From the NCBI RefSeq assembly GCF_003457605.1, contig NZ_QRAN01000001.1, positions 62,642-126,641 on the forward strand: 64,000 bases of DNA, read 5' to 3'. The notes under the pieces are model-generated. The model saw only the letters and a program-made list of their open reading frames with translations, was not told the DNA's origin and did no database searches. The position numbers and the translations under genes were made by a program. Below, one piece after another: positions 46,201 to 55,803 of this stretch. Each line of letters opens with the position of its first letter. The stretch's first letter is position 1. The stretch comes from Seongchinamella sediminis (GTDB lineage Bacteria > Pseudomonadota > Gammaproteobacteria > Pseudomonadales > Halieaceae).

Positions 46201-48000
46201 TCAAGATTGCGTCAGCGCCCCGGAGAAATTCTGGCGCAACATGTCGGGCACATCCTCGGGGTAGATTGGTTGCGAGAAGTAGTAGCCCTGCAGCAGGTCA
46301 CAGCCTCGCTGTACGAGATAGTCGAGCTGGTCCTGGTCTTCGATACCCTCGGCAATCACGCGTAAATTGAGGGTTTTCGACAGGGCGATGATGGCATCGA
46401 CGATGGCGGCACCATCCGCGCTATCGAGGTCGGCGATAAAGCTCTGGTCGATTTTAAGCGTATCGATAGGAAAGCGCTTGAGGTAACTCAAAGAAGAGTA
46501 GCCGGTACCGAAATCATCCACGGCCAGTTCCAGTCCCAGCGCCTTCAGTTGCTGCAGACGCTCGATGTTGGTCTGGGCGTCGGTCATGATGGCGCTCTCG
46601 GTGAGTTCAAGCTCCAGTCGCTGGGCGTCCATCCCCGACTCCCGCAGGAACCTGCCAATCGATTGCGGCAGATCGGTCTGGTTGAACTGCAGCGGGGAAA
46701 TATTGACGCATACGCGAAAGGGCTTGAGCCCCATGGAATCCCAGTACTGACAGTGACGGGCGACCTCGCTCATCACCCATGTGCCCAGCTCGATGATCTG
46801 CCCTGTACGCTCTGCCACCGGGATGAAGTCCAGCGGCGACACCATGCCCCGCTCGGGATGTTTCCAGCGTACCAGGGCTTCCATGCTGACCACTGCGCCG
46901 CTGGCGGTGGCTATTTGCGGCTGGTAGCGAAGCTCGAGCTCATGGTTGCGCAGGGCATCGCGGAGCTCCTCTTCCATCTTCAGCTGCTCTACCGCGAGGG
47001 CATTCATGGCCTCGTCGTAGAAGCGGTAGCAGGCGCGACCCTGGGCTTTTGCCGCGTACATGGCGGTGTCGGCGTTGCGCACCAGGGTATCGGGGTCCTC
47101 GCCGTCCTGGGGAAACAGGGCGATACCCACGCTGGGGGTAACTACCGGGTTATGGGACTGCAGGGGAATCGGCTCTGACAGGGTGTCCAGGATGCGCTTG
47201 GCGACCCGCTCCACCTGCATGGCATCGCCGATGTCCGACAGCACGACGGTAAACTCGTCGCCGCCCAGCCGGGCGATTTCAGTGCTGGCATCCTGGGTCT
47301 CGTCCTCGGCGCTGTTGTCGGTGTAGTAGTTGATGGCATCGTCTTCGCGCAATTCGTTGGTCAGACGCTTGGCAATTTCCACCAGCAGGCGATCGCCGCG
47401 ACCGTGGCCGATGGAGTCGTTAATTCGCTTGAAGTGGTCGAGGTCGATGAACAGCAGGGCGGCGCTGGTATCGTGGCGGCGGCAACGCTTCAGGATCCGG
47501 TTGAGCTGCTCGTTGAAGCTGCGCCGGTTGGGGAGGCTGGTCAGGGGGTCATAGTAGGCCAGGTAGCGGAGCCGGTCCTCCTGCCGCTTGAGGGCGTTGA
47601 AGGCGTCACTGGCGCGCAGCATGTACTGCACGTCCCGGCCCAGCAAGGACCAGTTCACGGGTTTGGTTTTGTACTGGGTCGCCCCGGCTTCAAAGCCCTG
47701 GTCGATAGACTGGCGATCGTCGGAGCCGGTAACAATCATTATCGGGATGGACTCCCCCTGGGGCATCTGCCGCAGGCGTTTGCACACTTCCAGTCCGGTC
47801 ATGCCGGGCATTTCCACGTCTAGGAACACCAGGTCGGGCCGCTCCCGGGTGAAAACGTCGAGGGATTCCGGGCCATCCGCTGCCTCTACCACCACCATGT
47901 TCTCCGCCTCCAGGCACTGGCGCGTGAGCAGGCGTACATTGAAGTCGTCATCGCAGACGAGAATTTTAGCCTTGGGGTGCGAGCGGTCTTCGCTGGACAT
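46201..48000 (-). CDS. Response regulator with GGDEF and EAL domains
   Basis: 599 residues: an N-terminal receiver (KILVCDDDFNVRLLTRQCL, LVFLDVEMPGMTGLEV phosphoacceptor), then a GGDEF domain (ARLGGDEFTVVL, I-site-like REDD before an unusual about 20-residue acidic insertion INYYTDNSAEDETQDASTEI) and an EAL domain (MEALVRWKHPERG, ELTESAIM, DDFGTGYSSL, LKIDQSF, GIEDQ). Both active-site motifs are intact, so it may make and degrade c-di-GMP or act mainly as a phosphodiesterase. No dedicated kinase is adjacent; the hybrid kinase at 38.5-43 kb is a possible phosphodonor, which is inference. Confidence 0.93.
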   Translation of the reverse strand: MSSEDRSHPKAKILVCDDDFNVRLLTRQCLEAENMVVVEAADGPESLDVFTRERPDLVFLDVEMPGMTGLEVCKRLRQMPQGESIPIMIVTGSDDRQSIDQGFEAGATQYKTKPVNWSLLGRDVQYMLRASDAFNALKRQEDRLRYLAYYDPLTSLPNRRSFNEQLNRILKRCRRHDTSAALLFIDLDHFKRINDSIGHGRGDRLLVEIAKRLTNELREDDAINYYTDNSAEDETQDASTEIARLGGDEFTVVLSDIGDAMQVERVAKRILDTLSEPIPLQSHNPVVTPSVGIALFPQDGEDPDTLVRNADTAMYAAKAQGRACYRFYDEAMNALAVEQLKMEEELRDALRNHELELRYQPQIATASGAVVSMEALVRWKHPERGMVSPLDFIPVAERTGQIIELGTWVMSEVARHCQYWDSMGLKPFRVCVNISPLQFNQTDLPQSIGRFLRESGMDAQRLELELTESAIMTDAQTNIERLQQLKALGLELAVDDFGTGYSSLSYLKRFPIDTLKIDQSFIADLDSADGAAIVDAIIALSKTLNLRVIAEGIEDQDQLDYLVQRGCDLLQGYYFSQPIYPEDVPDMLRQNFSGALTQS

Positions 48001-48117
48001 GGAATAATGGGATAATGCTGTTATAAGCGTTCTAGGCTATCATCACTGGCACTTATCGCCTAGCCCGAATGCTACAAACAGGCGACCGGAACGTAGAAAC
48101 AGAGGTGACTGAAGGGG

Positions 48118-49347
48118 ATGGAGGTGCACTGGGCTGCCTTGGCCAGACTCCTGGCGCCGACCGCAATCGTGGGCGGCGGGCTGCTGGCCCGGGCGTATAT
48201 TGATCAACTGGGCGGCGAAGCCAGGATCGTGCTCGTAAATCTCCCCTATTTTCTCGCCCTGGGGTGCCTGGTAATCGCCTACCAGTTCCGGCGCTTGCGC
48301 CTGCTGCTGGCGGCGGTGGGTACCGCGGCACTGTTCTGGCTGATCCAGAATCATCTCCAGGTGAGCCTGGCCGAGCCGGACGCCGCGCGCCTGTACCTGG
48401 TTGCCAGCTTTGGTGTGCCCCTGCTCTGCCTGTTTCTCCTGCTGGCCCCGGAACGGGGAATATTCAATACCAGCGGCCTGCTCACCGCCGTATTCTTCCT
48501 CGGCCTGGCCGGGCTCTGTTTCGCGCTGGCTGACTGGGTGGCTGCCGGTGACGCGTTAACCCGAAGCCGCTTTGCGGCCCGGCCGGTGGAAGGCTATGTG
48601 CTATCCAGCGGCGCAACCCTGCTGTTCGCGGCGGTGAGCAGCGTGGCCCTCGTGCTGGTGGTGCTGCGCGACAGCGAAACCGAGGTCGCCCTGGCCGGCG
48701 TGCTCGCCGCGGGCTACTTCTCGCTGGCACTGTTGCACCTGGATCACATATCGGTGGTCATGAGCCTGGCCGGTGGCCTCTGTGTGCTCTTGGGCCTGCT
48801 GCGCAGCTCCCATTCCATGGCCTACCGGGACGACCTGACCGGGCTGCTCAGCCGACGAGCGCTCAATGAACGGCTCAAAACCCTGGGTCGTCGCTACAGC
48901 ATCGCCATGCTGGACGTGGATCATTTCAAGAAGTTCAACGACACCCATGGGCACGATGTGGGTGACGATGTGCTCAAACTGGTCGCCTCGCGGGTCAGGC
49001 AGGTGGGCAATGGGGGTACCGCCTACCGCTACGGTGGCGAGGAGTTTTGTGTGGTGTTTCCCCGCCGGTCCACGGAGGACTGCGCTGCCGCAATGGACCG
49101 TGTGAGAGAGAGTATCGCCAGTTACCAGATGTCCATCCGGGATCGCAAGCGGCGGCCGCTGCAGGCCAGGGAGGGTTCGCGCCGCCGCGGTGCGACCAAC
49201 CTCAAATCCAACCACGTGAGGGTGACGGTGAGTGCGGGCATTGCCGCCCGGGGTGACAATCACCAGGACCCGCAAGCGGTGCTGTCCGCCGCGGATACCC
49301 AGCTGTACAAGGCCAAGAAAAAAGGCCGTAACTGCGTTGTATATTGA
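48118..49347 (+). CDS. Membrane-bound diguanylate cyclase (GGDEF)
   Basis: 409 residues. The first about 230 residues hold six or seven hydrophobic helices, followed by a GGDEF domain: DDLTGLLSRRALNERLKTLGRR, MLDVDHFKKFNDTHGHDVGDDVL and YRYGGEEFCVVFPRRS (GGEEF active site). The usual RxxD inhibitory site before it reads RQVG, so product inhibition may be absent. A basic insertion (RDRKRRPLQAREGSRRRG) interrupts the domain before VTVSAGIAARGDN. It is read in the opposite direction to the two flanking c-di-GMP genes. Confidence 0.9.
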   Translation: MEVHWAALARLLAPTAIVGGGLLARAYIDQLGGEARIVLVNLPYFLALGCLVIAYQFRRLRLLLAAVGTAALFWLIQNHLQVSLAEPDAARLYLVASFGVPLLCLFLLLAPERGIFNTSGLLTAVFFLGLAGLCFALADWVAAGDALTRSRFAARPVEGYVLSSGATLLFAAVSSVALVLVVLRDSETEVALAGVLAAGYFSLALLHLDHISVVMSLAGGLCVLLGLLRSSHSMAYRDDLTGLLSRRALNERLKTLGRRYSIAMLDVDHFKKFNDTHGHDVGDDVLKLVASRVRQVGNGGTAYRYGGEEFCVVFPRRSTEDCAAAMDRVRESIASYQMSIRDRKRRPLQAREGSRRRGATNLKSNHVRVTVSAGIAARGDNHQDPQAVLSAADTQLYKAKKKGRNCVVY

Positions 49348-49373
49348 GCCCGCGCCAGGTCAGGCCGGCGGCC

Positions 49374-51143
49374 TCAGGAAAACAGCGGCTCGCGCCGCTT
49401 GAGGTGAACTTCGCGTACGAAGCGCGGTAACTGCTGGAGGGGGATCGCCGGGCTGTAGTAAAAGCCCTGCACCTGCTGGCATTGCTGCGCCCGCAGGTAC
49501 TCAACCTGTTCGTGGGTTTCCGCCCCCTCGGCGATCACCAGCATACCCAGCCGCCGGGCCATCTCGATGATCATGGTACAAACCGCTTCCTGCTGCGGAT
49601 TGTTGGGCAGGTCGCGCACAAAACAGGCGTCAATCTTCAGCGCAGAGATCGGCAGTTCGGTGAGGTGGGAGAGCTGGGAAAAACCGGTGCCGAAATCATC
49701 CAGCGAGAAGGATATGCCCAGCAGCCGGAGTTCATCCATGCGCCGCTTGACCGCTTCCGGGCTCTTCAGGATGGTGGTTTCAGTCAGCTCGAACTCAAGC
49801 CGGGACGCATTGGTGCCGCTGCGCTTGATGATGTCCTTGACGATGTCGCCGAAGCGATCATCCTGGAACTGGGAGAAGGAAATATTGACCGCCACATCCA
49901 CCTCGCGGATACCCTGTTCCTCCAGCCAGACCTGGGCGGAGCAGGCGTGCTGGATGACCTGGTAGCCGATGGTTCGCATCAGGCCCATGTCTTCGCAGGC
50001 GACGATAAATTCGCCCGGGCAGAGCAGGCCGCGCTGGGGGTGATTCCAGCGCAGTAGCGCCTCCAGCCCGCACAGGCGGCCGGTAGCGAGGTCTATGCGG
50101 GGCTGGTAATGCAATTCAAACTGGTTTTTGCGCACCGCGGCGCGCAGCTCGGCAGCCAGCGAGGTGCTGCCGCCATGGTCGAAGGACAGCTGTTCACAGT
50201 AGCGGACAAATTTGCTCCCGGAGACACTCTTGGCCTGCTGCATCGCCGAGCGGGCGTAGTCCACCAGTTCCGGGAACTCCTTGCCGTCTTCGGGAAATAT
50301 TGCGGCCCCGATACTGGCGTCGATGGAGACCTGTTGTTCGCTGAGAATCATCGGTGCGGTAATGGACTTGATCATTTTGTCGGCGATCAGCTCCACGTCC
50401 TTGATGCTGCTCACGTCCTCGAGCACAATTGCGAACTCATCCCCACCGAGGCGGGCGATGCTGTCGGTACTGCGCATCTTGTTGATCAGGCGGCGGGAGA
50501 TGGTTTTTATCAGCAGGTCGCCATCGGTTTCACCGTAGTGGTCGTTGATGTTGGCGAACTGGTCCATGTTGATGTACAGCAGGGCGGTGCTGAAGCCATA
50601 GCGTTCGCTGCGCTCCATGGCTCGCTCCATGTGCGCGCGGAAGCCGGTGCGATTGAGTGCGCCGGTGAGCGAGTCGCGGCTGGATAGCTGCTGTATGGTG
50701 TCCCGCGCCCGCTTCAGCTGAATGGAGTAATCCAGCACCCGGTGCACCAGGGCGTCCTGCAACTGGCCCCGGACCAGGTAGTCCTGGGCTCCATACTCAC
50801 GCAGTTGCGCCGCCAGCCGGTCGTCCGCCTCGTCCAGCAGCAGAATGAGCGGCACAGTCGCCTGGTTCTTTTGCGCCAGCCGCAGCAGGTACTCGGTCTC
50901 AGGGCCGTAAGCCAGGATCACGGCGTCGATCATCGGGTCCAGCAGCGCCTCCAGCGGGCGATCCATGGACTCGGAGGAGGCGAGGTTGAAACGCGCGGGC
51001 ACCGCTCGGCCGAGCGAGGCAGAGAGGATCGTATGATCCGCGCTGTGCTCGGAAATGATCAGTACCGTATGCTGTTCCACCGCCAATCCCCGGTAATCCG
51101 CACTGGGCGTTCGCCAGCAGCTGTCGCCTGATAACCCCTGCAT
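49374..51143 (-). CDS. GGDEF-EAL protein with degenerate receiver-like N-terminus
   Basis: 589 residues if the ATG at 51143 is used. A GTG at 51080 (VEQHTVLIISEHSADHTILSAS) with a G-rich stretch before it is perhaps the better start. Residues about 30-150 resemble a receiver but the phosphoacceptor strand reads DAVILAYG, so phosphorylation is doubtful. GGDEF: LGGDEFAIVL intact. EAL: CGLEALLRWNHP, ELTETTIL, DDFGTGFSQL, LKIDACF, GAETHEQ intact. It is expected to degrade or make c-di-GMP. It is the third c-di-GMP enzyme of this cluster. Confidence 0.9.
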   Translation of the reverse strand: MQGLSGDSCWRTPSADYRGLAVEQHTVLIISEHSADHTILSASLGRAVPARFNLASSESMDRPLEALLDPMIDAVILAYGPETEYLLRLAQKNQATVPLILLLDEADDRLAAQLREYGAQDYLVRGQLQDALVHRVLDYSIQLKRARDTIQQLSSRDSLTGALNRTGFRAHMERAMERSERYGFSTALLYINMDQFANINDHYGETDGDLLIKTISRRLINKMRSTDSIARLGGDEFAIVLEDVSSIKDVELIADKMIKSITAPMILSEQQVSIDASIGAAIFPEDGKEFPELVDYARSAMQQAKSVSGSKFVRYCEQLSFDHGGSTSLAAELRAAVRKNQFELHYQPRIDLATGRLCGLEALLRWNHPQRGLLCPGEFIVACEDMGLMRTIGYQVIQHACSAQVWLEEQGIREVDVAVNISFSQFQDDRFGDIVKDIIKRSGTNASRLEFELTETTILKSPEAVKRRMDELRLLGISFSLDDFGTGFSQLSHLTELPISALKIDACFVRDLPNNPQQEAVCTMIIEMARRLGMLVIAEGAETHEQVEYLRAQQCQQVQGFYYSPAIPLQQLPRFVREVHLKRREPLFS

Positions 51144-51182
51144 TCGTCAGGGCGGTAGCTGCTTATTCTTTATATAACATGA

Positions 51183-51199
51183 AGTTATACGGAATAACT
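51183..51199. promoter_or_regulatory. Small palindrome in an AT-rich promoter region
   Basis: AGTTAT-ACGGA-ATAACT is a perfect 6-bp inverted repeat with a five-base centre between the divergently transcribed c-di-GMP gene and the enoyl-CoA hydratase gene, in the AT-rich stretch 51165-51240. It could be an operator; no protein is suggested by the sequence. Confidence 0.3.
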
Positions 51200-51332
51200 C
51201 AGCGAAATTCTACTTATACTTTATTAAAAATTACCAACTCTTCCGCCGTGGTCAGTGGTGCTGGCCGGGTGCGCCATTGGCGCGCCGGGGGAGTGTACTA
51301 TGCTGGCCACTGAATTCCCGGGGGCGCGACCC

Positions 51333-52157
51333 ATGGCTGATGACGTAATGCTGGAACTGAAACAGGGGGTGGCGATAATCACACTCAATCGCCCCGACGC
51401 ACACAATACCCTGTCGCCGGGCATGATCGAGGGGCTGGGGGCTGCTTACCAGCGCTGCGATGCCGATGATGCTGTCGGAGCAGTGGTGGTGACCGGCGCC
51501 GGGTCCAGTTTCTGCGCCGGCGCCGACATGAGCGGCGGTGCCCAGACCTTTGACGCAGAGGCGGTAGAGTTTGTGGTGGATTCCTGTCCGCTGGCAATGC
51601 AGGCATTTGAAGTTCGAAAACCGGTGATCGCCGCCTGTAACGGCCACGCAGTAGGGGTTGGCCTGGGTATAGCGATGCAGGCAGATATCCGGGTATTTGC
51701 CGACGAGGGTAAATATGGCTTTCTCCAGGCGCGCCGCGGCGTGGTCACCGACTTCGCCATGGAGTACCTGTTGCCGCGGATCATCGGGTTGGAAAAAGCC
51801 CTGGAACTGCTGTTGCGGGGCCAGCGCCTCAGTGGCGGCGAAGCGGTAGACTGGGGTCTGGCGGGCCGCAGCGTCCCCGCAGCGCAGGTGCTGAATACGG
51901 CGCTGGACATCGCCGGGGATATGGTCGCCAATGCCGCGCCGCTGGCCATGGCCATGCACAAACGGCTGCTTTGGCAGGGGCTGGACATGGGCTACCGCGA
52001 CCTTGCGGCGAAAGAGAGTCGTTGCCTGAATCACAGCATGTCGCAGGCAGATGCCATCGAGGGTGGTACCGCCTGGGCCGAGCGGCGCGCGCCCCGCTGG
52101 AGCGGCAGCGTTGCCGGTGACTGGCCAGTATGGATGGATGACGAGGGCTGTGACTGA
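51333..52157 (+). CDS. Enoyl-CoA hydratase/isomerase family protein
   Basis: 274 residues from MADDVMLELKQGVAIITLN at 51333; in-frame Met codons at 51300 and 51255 are alternatives with less family-like N-termini. Crotonase signatures: GAGSSFCAGADMSGG and CNGHAVGVGLGIAMQADIRVF, then GFLQARRGVVTDFAMEYLLPRIIG. A hydratase or isomerase of a fatty or aromatic acyl-CoA is expected; the substrate is unknown. It stands alone, without clear operon partners. Confidence 0.9.
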   Translation: MADDVMLELKQGVAIITLNRPDAHNTLSPGMIEGLGAAYQRCDADDAVGAVVVTGAGSSFCAGADMSGGAQTFDAEAVEFVVDSCPLAMQAFEVRKPVIAACNGHAVGVGLGIAMQADIRVFADEGKYGFLQARRGVVTDFAMEYLLPRIIGLEKALELLLRGQRLSGGEAVDWGLAGRSVPAAQVLNTALDIAGDMVANAAPLAMAMHKRLLWQGLDMGYRDLAAKESRCLNHSMSQADAIEGGTAWAERRAPRWSGSVAGDWPVWMDDEGCD

Positions 52158-52178
52158 CAGCCCCTGCCGACCGAGGCC

Positions 52179-52670
52179 TCAGGTTTTTGGTTCGCAGCTG
52201 AAGACGGGGATGTTGCGGTCGGTGCGCGCCTGGTATTCATCGAAGTCGGGGTACACCGCCAGCAATACCGGCCACAGCGCGGCCTTCTCCTCGTCGCTGA
52301 CCTGGCGTGCGACGTAGGTCTTTTCCTCGCCCCCGGCCATGATTCTGATTTCCGGGTTGGCCTTGATGTTGTAGTACCAGACCGGGTTTCGGGGCATGCC
52401 GCCGCTGGAGGCAACCAGCAGTTTTTTGTCGCCGTGGGCAATGTGAATGAGCGGCAGGCGGCGGATTTTGCCGGATTTGGCGCCGGTCATGGTCACCATG
52501 CAAACCGGGCCGCCGAGAAAGGAATTCATCAATCGGCCCTTGCTCAGGCGGAATACCCCAGCCTGGATCTTACTGACATAGCGTAACACCCGCTTGATCG
52601 CCGGGAGTTGGCTCTCCTTGAAGGGTTTGACGTCCTCGCGGCGGGTTTTGACGTAGTCGTATTGCACCAT
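52179..52670 (-). CDS. Ddn-like deazaflavin (F420)-dependent nitroreductase family protein
   Basis: 163 residues of the split-barrel family related to mycobacterial Ddn: RLSKGRLMNSFLGGPVCMVTMTGAKSGKIRRLPLIHIAHGDKKLLVASSGG, PVWYYNIKANPEIRI and PDFDEYQARTDRNIPVF are the family's recognisable segments. In actinobacteria such proteins use coenzyme F420. In gammaproteobacteria the cofactor is uncertain and may be FMN or F420. Together with the LLM gene at 27.3 kb it hints at F420 use, but no F420 biosynthesis gene is present in the window. Confidence 0.88.
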   Translation of the reverse strand: MVQYDYVKTRREDVKPFKESQLPAIKRVLRYVSKIQAGVFRLSKGRLMNSFLGGPVCMVTMTGAKSGKIRRLPLIHIAHGDKKLLVASSGGMPRNPVWYYNIKANPEIRIMAGGEEKTYVARQVSDEEKAALWPVLLAVYPDFDEYQARTDRNIPVFSCEPKT

Positions 52671-52770
52671 TGCTCGTCTCCTGTGGTTATGATCAACGAG
52701 GTTAAGACAGAATTACGCGGCTGCCAATCTATGCTAAACTCGATGCCCTTTTTATCGCCCAGCCAAGACC

Positions 52771-53844
52771 ATGAGCATCGCCTCCGACAAACTGGAAACC
52801 ATCCGTGAGCAGGTGCAATACCACCTGGATCATGCCGAACAGCACCGCCTGACAGCGGCGCAGGAGGCTTCCCTGAAGGCGCAGATCAAGGCCCGCCTGG
52901 AGGCTGAAAACGCGGTTCTGGTTGCCCATTACTACACGGCGCCAGCGGTTCAGGCGCTGGCCGAGGAAACCGGTGGCTGCGTCTCCGATTCCCTGGAAAT
53001 GGCGCGCTTTGGTCACGATCACCCGGCCAGCACCCTGGTGGTCGCCGGGGTAAAGTTCATGGGCGAGACCGCCAAGATCCTCACCCCCGACAAGCGGGTA
53101 CTGATGCCGACCCTGGAAGCGACCTGCTCCCTGGATCTTGGCTGCCCGATCGACGAGTTCTCGGCATTCTGCGACCAGCACCCGGACCGCAAGGTGGTGG
53201 TGTACGCCAATACCTCCGCTGCCGTGAAGGCGCGGGCGGACTGGGTGGTGACCTCCAGCATTGCCCTGGACGTGGCCGAGCACCTGGCCGAGCAGGGCGA
53301 GAAGATCATCTGGGCACCGGACCAGCACCTCGGTGATTATGTGCGCCGGGAGACCGGGGCCGACATCATCATGTGGGACGGTGCCTGTATCGTGCACGAG
53401 GAATTCAAGGCCCGGGGCATTGCCGACCTGAAGGCGGTATACCCGGATGCTGCGGTGCTGGTGCATCCCGAATCGCCGGCGCCGGTGCTGGAGCTGGCGG
53501 ACCGGGTGGGTTCCACCACCCAGATCATCCGGGCCTCGAAGGAAATGCCGAACCAGCGTTTTATCGTCGCCACCGACCAGGGTATTTTCTACAAGCTGCA
53601 GCAGGAATCCCCGGACAAGGAATTCATCATCGCGCCGACGGCCGGTGAAGGAGCAACCTGCCGCAGCTGCGCCAATTGTCCGTGGATGGCAATGAACGAG
53701 CTGGAATCACTGGCCGGCGTGTTTGATCGTGATGACAACGAGATATTCGTCGACCCCGAGCTGGGGAAGCAGGCCATGGTGCCCCTCAGGCGCATGCTGG
53801 ACTTTGCCGCCGAGCTCAACGTCACGGTGAAGGGCAACGCCTGA
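52771..53844 (+). CDS. nadA: Quinolinate synthase
   Basis: De novo NAD biosynthesis: condenses iminoaspartate with dihydroxyacetone phosphate to quinolinate using a [4Fe-4S] cluster. 357 residues. The cluster-binding cysteines are visible in [14 protein letters not shown] (about 71-74), [15 protein letters not shown] and [17 protein letters not shown]. Also [22 protein letters not shown] near the start and [21 protein letters not shown]. Length and motifs are normal. nadB and nadC are not in the window. Confidence 0.97.
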   Translation: MSIASDKLETIREQVQYHLDHAEQHRLTAAQEASLKAQIKARLEAENAVLVAHYYTAPAVQALAEETGGCVSDSLEMARFGHDHPASTLVVAGVKFMGETAKILTPDKRVLMPTLEATCSLDLGCPIDEFSAFCDQHPDRKVVVYANTSAAVKARADWVVTSSIALDVAEHLAEQGEKIIWAPDQHLGDYVRRETGADIIMWDGACIVHEEFKARGIADLKAVYPDAAVLVHPESPAPVLELADRVGSTTQIIRASKEMPNQRFIVATDQGIFYKLQQESPDKEFIIAPTAGEGATCRSCANCPWMAMNELESLAGVFDRDDNEIFVDPELGKQAMVPLRRMLDFAAELNVTVKGNA

Positions 53845-53850
53845 GGCGGG

Positions 53851-55386
53851 CTAGAACTGCTCCATTTGCCGGCGCATCTCGGCGATATCGCTCAGGCGCT
53901 GGTTGATCGTGGCGCTGGTCAGGTAATCATTCTTCACCAGCTTCAGGGCGTATCGTAACTGCTTTTCGGCCTGGTCGAGATAGCCGTTGAGGATGAAGTA
54001 CTCGGCGCGCGACTGGTGCAGGCCGATGATATTGCCCGACAGGCCCTGCACTTCCGCCAGCAAATACCATAACCCCGGATCCTTCTGCTGGCGCTTGCTC
54101 TGTGCAGTCAATACTTCTTCGGCGATATGTGCCTGCTGGTTCTTCATCAGCGCGTTGGCGTAAGCCATGGTCAGGGGGTGATTGCCGGGAGACAGATCCA
54201 GCTGCTTTTCCAGTTTGCTCACCGCCTTGTCCGCATTGCCGCGCAGCATGTCGATTTCCGCGTCTGCGATCACGTACTCCAGCCGGCCCGGGTCGCCAGA
54301 CCAGATACTGTCGAGCTCCAGGGCGGCCTCGTCGGCGCGGCCGGCATTGGTCAGCGCGACCACCAGCCCGTACTGGGCCGCCTCCCGGGAGCGCGGCGAG
54401 CCGGCCAGCTCGCCGCGAAAGCGCTGCACCGCTTCCTCCGGGGTGTTGGCGAGCTGATTCACCACCCGCGCCCGCATCAGCTGGTAATCCAGGCTCACCG
54501 GGCGAACCGTTTTGGGATATTGCCGGGCCCGGTTGCGGGTGTCTGCGATCCGGTTCTCTGACAGGGGGTGGGTGCGCAGGAATTCCGGGATGCGGTTACC
54601 CCCGGAATAACGGGAGGCCTGCAGCATGCGCTCGAACATCGCCGGCGCTGCGTGGGGATCCATGCCTGCATCCACCAGGGTCTGCATGCCGACCCGGTCC
54701 GCCTCCTGTTCGTTGCTGCGGCTGTAACGCAGGGCGGAGTCCTGGGCCAGGGCCTGGCTGGCGCCGAGGGCGGCCATGCCGGCGTCGCCGCCCGCAGTGG
54801 CCATGATCACCAGGCCCGCAAGCATCGCGGCCAGGTTGATCGGCGCCTGGTTCTTCTGGAATTCAACCCCGCGCGAAAAATGGCGCTGGCTGAGGTGGGC
54901 GATCTCGTGGGCGAGTACGGTCGCCAGTTCGTCCTCGGTCTGGGCATACAGCAACAGGCCGTTGTGCACGCCAATCACCCCGCCGGGAACGGCAAAGGCA
55001 TTGATGGTGGGGTTGTCGACTACCACCAGGTCGACACGCCGGTCAGCCAGTTGGCTATGGGTCACCAGCGCGTAGATAAGGTTTTCCAGGTACTCAAACA
55101 CCAGGGGGTCATTAACCGTGGGTGCCTGGCTGCGAAATATGCGCAACCAGGTCTGGCCCAGCTGGTGCTCGAACTCGGCGGAAAACAGGCTGGTGCTGGA
55201 CTCACCCAGGTTGGGGAGTTTCAGGTCCTCGGTCTGGCCGTGAACCCGGGTGACAAGCAGGGAGCACAACAGGAGCGGCAGGGCCAGGCGCCAGCGGCTT
55301 GCCGCCCAACGGGATGCCGCCCAGCGGGGTGCCGCCCAGCGGGGTGCCGCCCAGCGGGATGCCGCCCAACTCATTCGGGATAACAC
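53851..55386 (-). CDS. bepA: BepA-type periplasmic M48 metalloprotease with TPR domain
   Basis: Periplasmic protease/chaperone that assists outer membrane protein assembly (BepA/YfgC family). 511 residues: after the N-terminus, the M48 zinc site HEIAH (LATVLAHEIAHLSQRHF) and the distal acidic motif NEQEADRVGM, then a TPR region (about 300-511) with AALELDSIWSGDPGRLEYVIADAEIDMLRG and QAEKQLRYALKLVKND. Unusually, the signal-peptide n-region contains five copies of the pentapeptide WAA[SP]R encoded by a 15-bp tandem repeat (55301-55375) before the hydrophobic LALPLLLCSLLV. The normal start of this family may lie here; no downstream start before the hydrophobic core is evident. Confidence 0.9.
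   Translation of the reverse strand: MLSRMSWAASRWAAPRWAAPRWAASRWAASRWRLALPLLLCSLLVTRVHGQTEDLKLPNLGESSTSLFSAEFEHQLGQTWLRIFRSQAPTVNDPLVFEYLENLIYALVTHSQLADRRVDLVVVDNPTINAFAVPGGVIGVHNGLLLYAQTEDELATVLAHEIAHLSQRHFSRGVEFQKNQAPINLAAMLAGLVIMATAGGDAGMAALGASQALAQDSALRYSRSNEQEADRVGMQTLVDAGMDPHAAPAMFERMLQASRYSGGNRIPEFLRTHPLSENRIADTRNRARQYPKTVRPVSLDYQLMRARVVNQLANTPEEAVQRFRGELAGSPRSREAAQYGLVVALTNAGRADEAALELDSIWSGDPGRLEYVIADAEIDMLRGNADKAVSKLEKQLDLSPGNHPLTMAYANALMKNQQAHIAEEVLTAQSKRQQKDPGLWYLLAEVQGLSGNIIGLHQSRAEYFILNGYLDQAEKQLRYALKLVKNDYLTSATINQRLSDIAEMRRQMEQF
55301..55375 (-). repeat. 15-bp tandem repeat in the BepA-like signal region
   Basis: Five units of the type GCCGCCCAGCGGGGT/GAT in the + orientation. 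Reverse-complemented, the unit is close to the CCGCTGGGCGGCAAT unit at 59829-59934, so it is the same minisatellite family. Confidence 0.85.
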
Positions 55387-55551
55387 GATGTCGAGTCACT
55401 TTCGGTGGTGGTGATAATAGTCATCTATTGTACTGCATGCCGGGTCAGGCAGGGAGACTCAGCCTGTTTGGAGTCGGCAGTGCTGACAAAGTTCATTCCG
55501 CGGGGGTCTATGCGTATACTGTCGAGCTTCACTCCAGCACAGGAAACATGG

Positions 55552-55785
55552 ATGACAGACGTACCGGTAACCGAAGTTGACGCCAGGGGGCTCGACTGCC
55601 CGATGCCGCTGCTGAAGGCCAAGCGCGCCCTCAACGCCATGGCCAGCGGGGAACGCCTGCGGGTGCTGGCAACGGACAGCGGCTCCCAGCGTGACTTCCA
55701 GGTATTTGCCGAACAGTCGGGGCACCGCCTGCTGGCCAGTGAGGTCGACGGCGACACTTACCGCTACCTGTTGCAGAAAAGCTGA
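55552..55785 (+). CDS. tusA: TusA/SirA-like sulfurtransferase family protein
   Basis: 77-residue protein from MTDVPVTEVDARGLDCPMPL at 55552; the frame is open to 55405 but without family similarity. The conserved active-site motif DARGLDCPMPLLKAKRAL carries the Cys that bears a persulfide in TusA. The C-terminus SGERLRVLATDSGSQRDFQVFAEQSGHRLLASE follows the family. It could act in tRNA thiolation or another sulfur-relay. It is followed 18 bases later by the PerM-type gene. Confidence 0.9.
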   Translation: MTDVPVTEVDARGLDCPMPLLKAKRALNAMASGERLRVLATDSGSQRDFQVFAEQSGHRLLASEVDGDTYRYLLQKS

Positions 55786-55803
55786 GCCGGAGGACTTTCC
55801 TGG

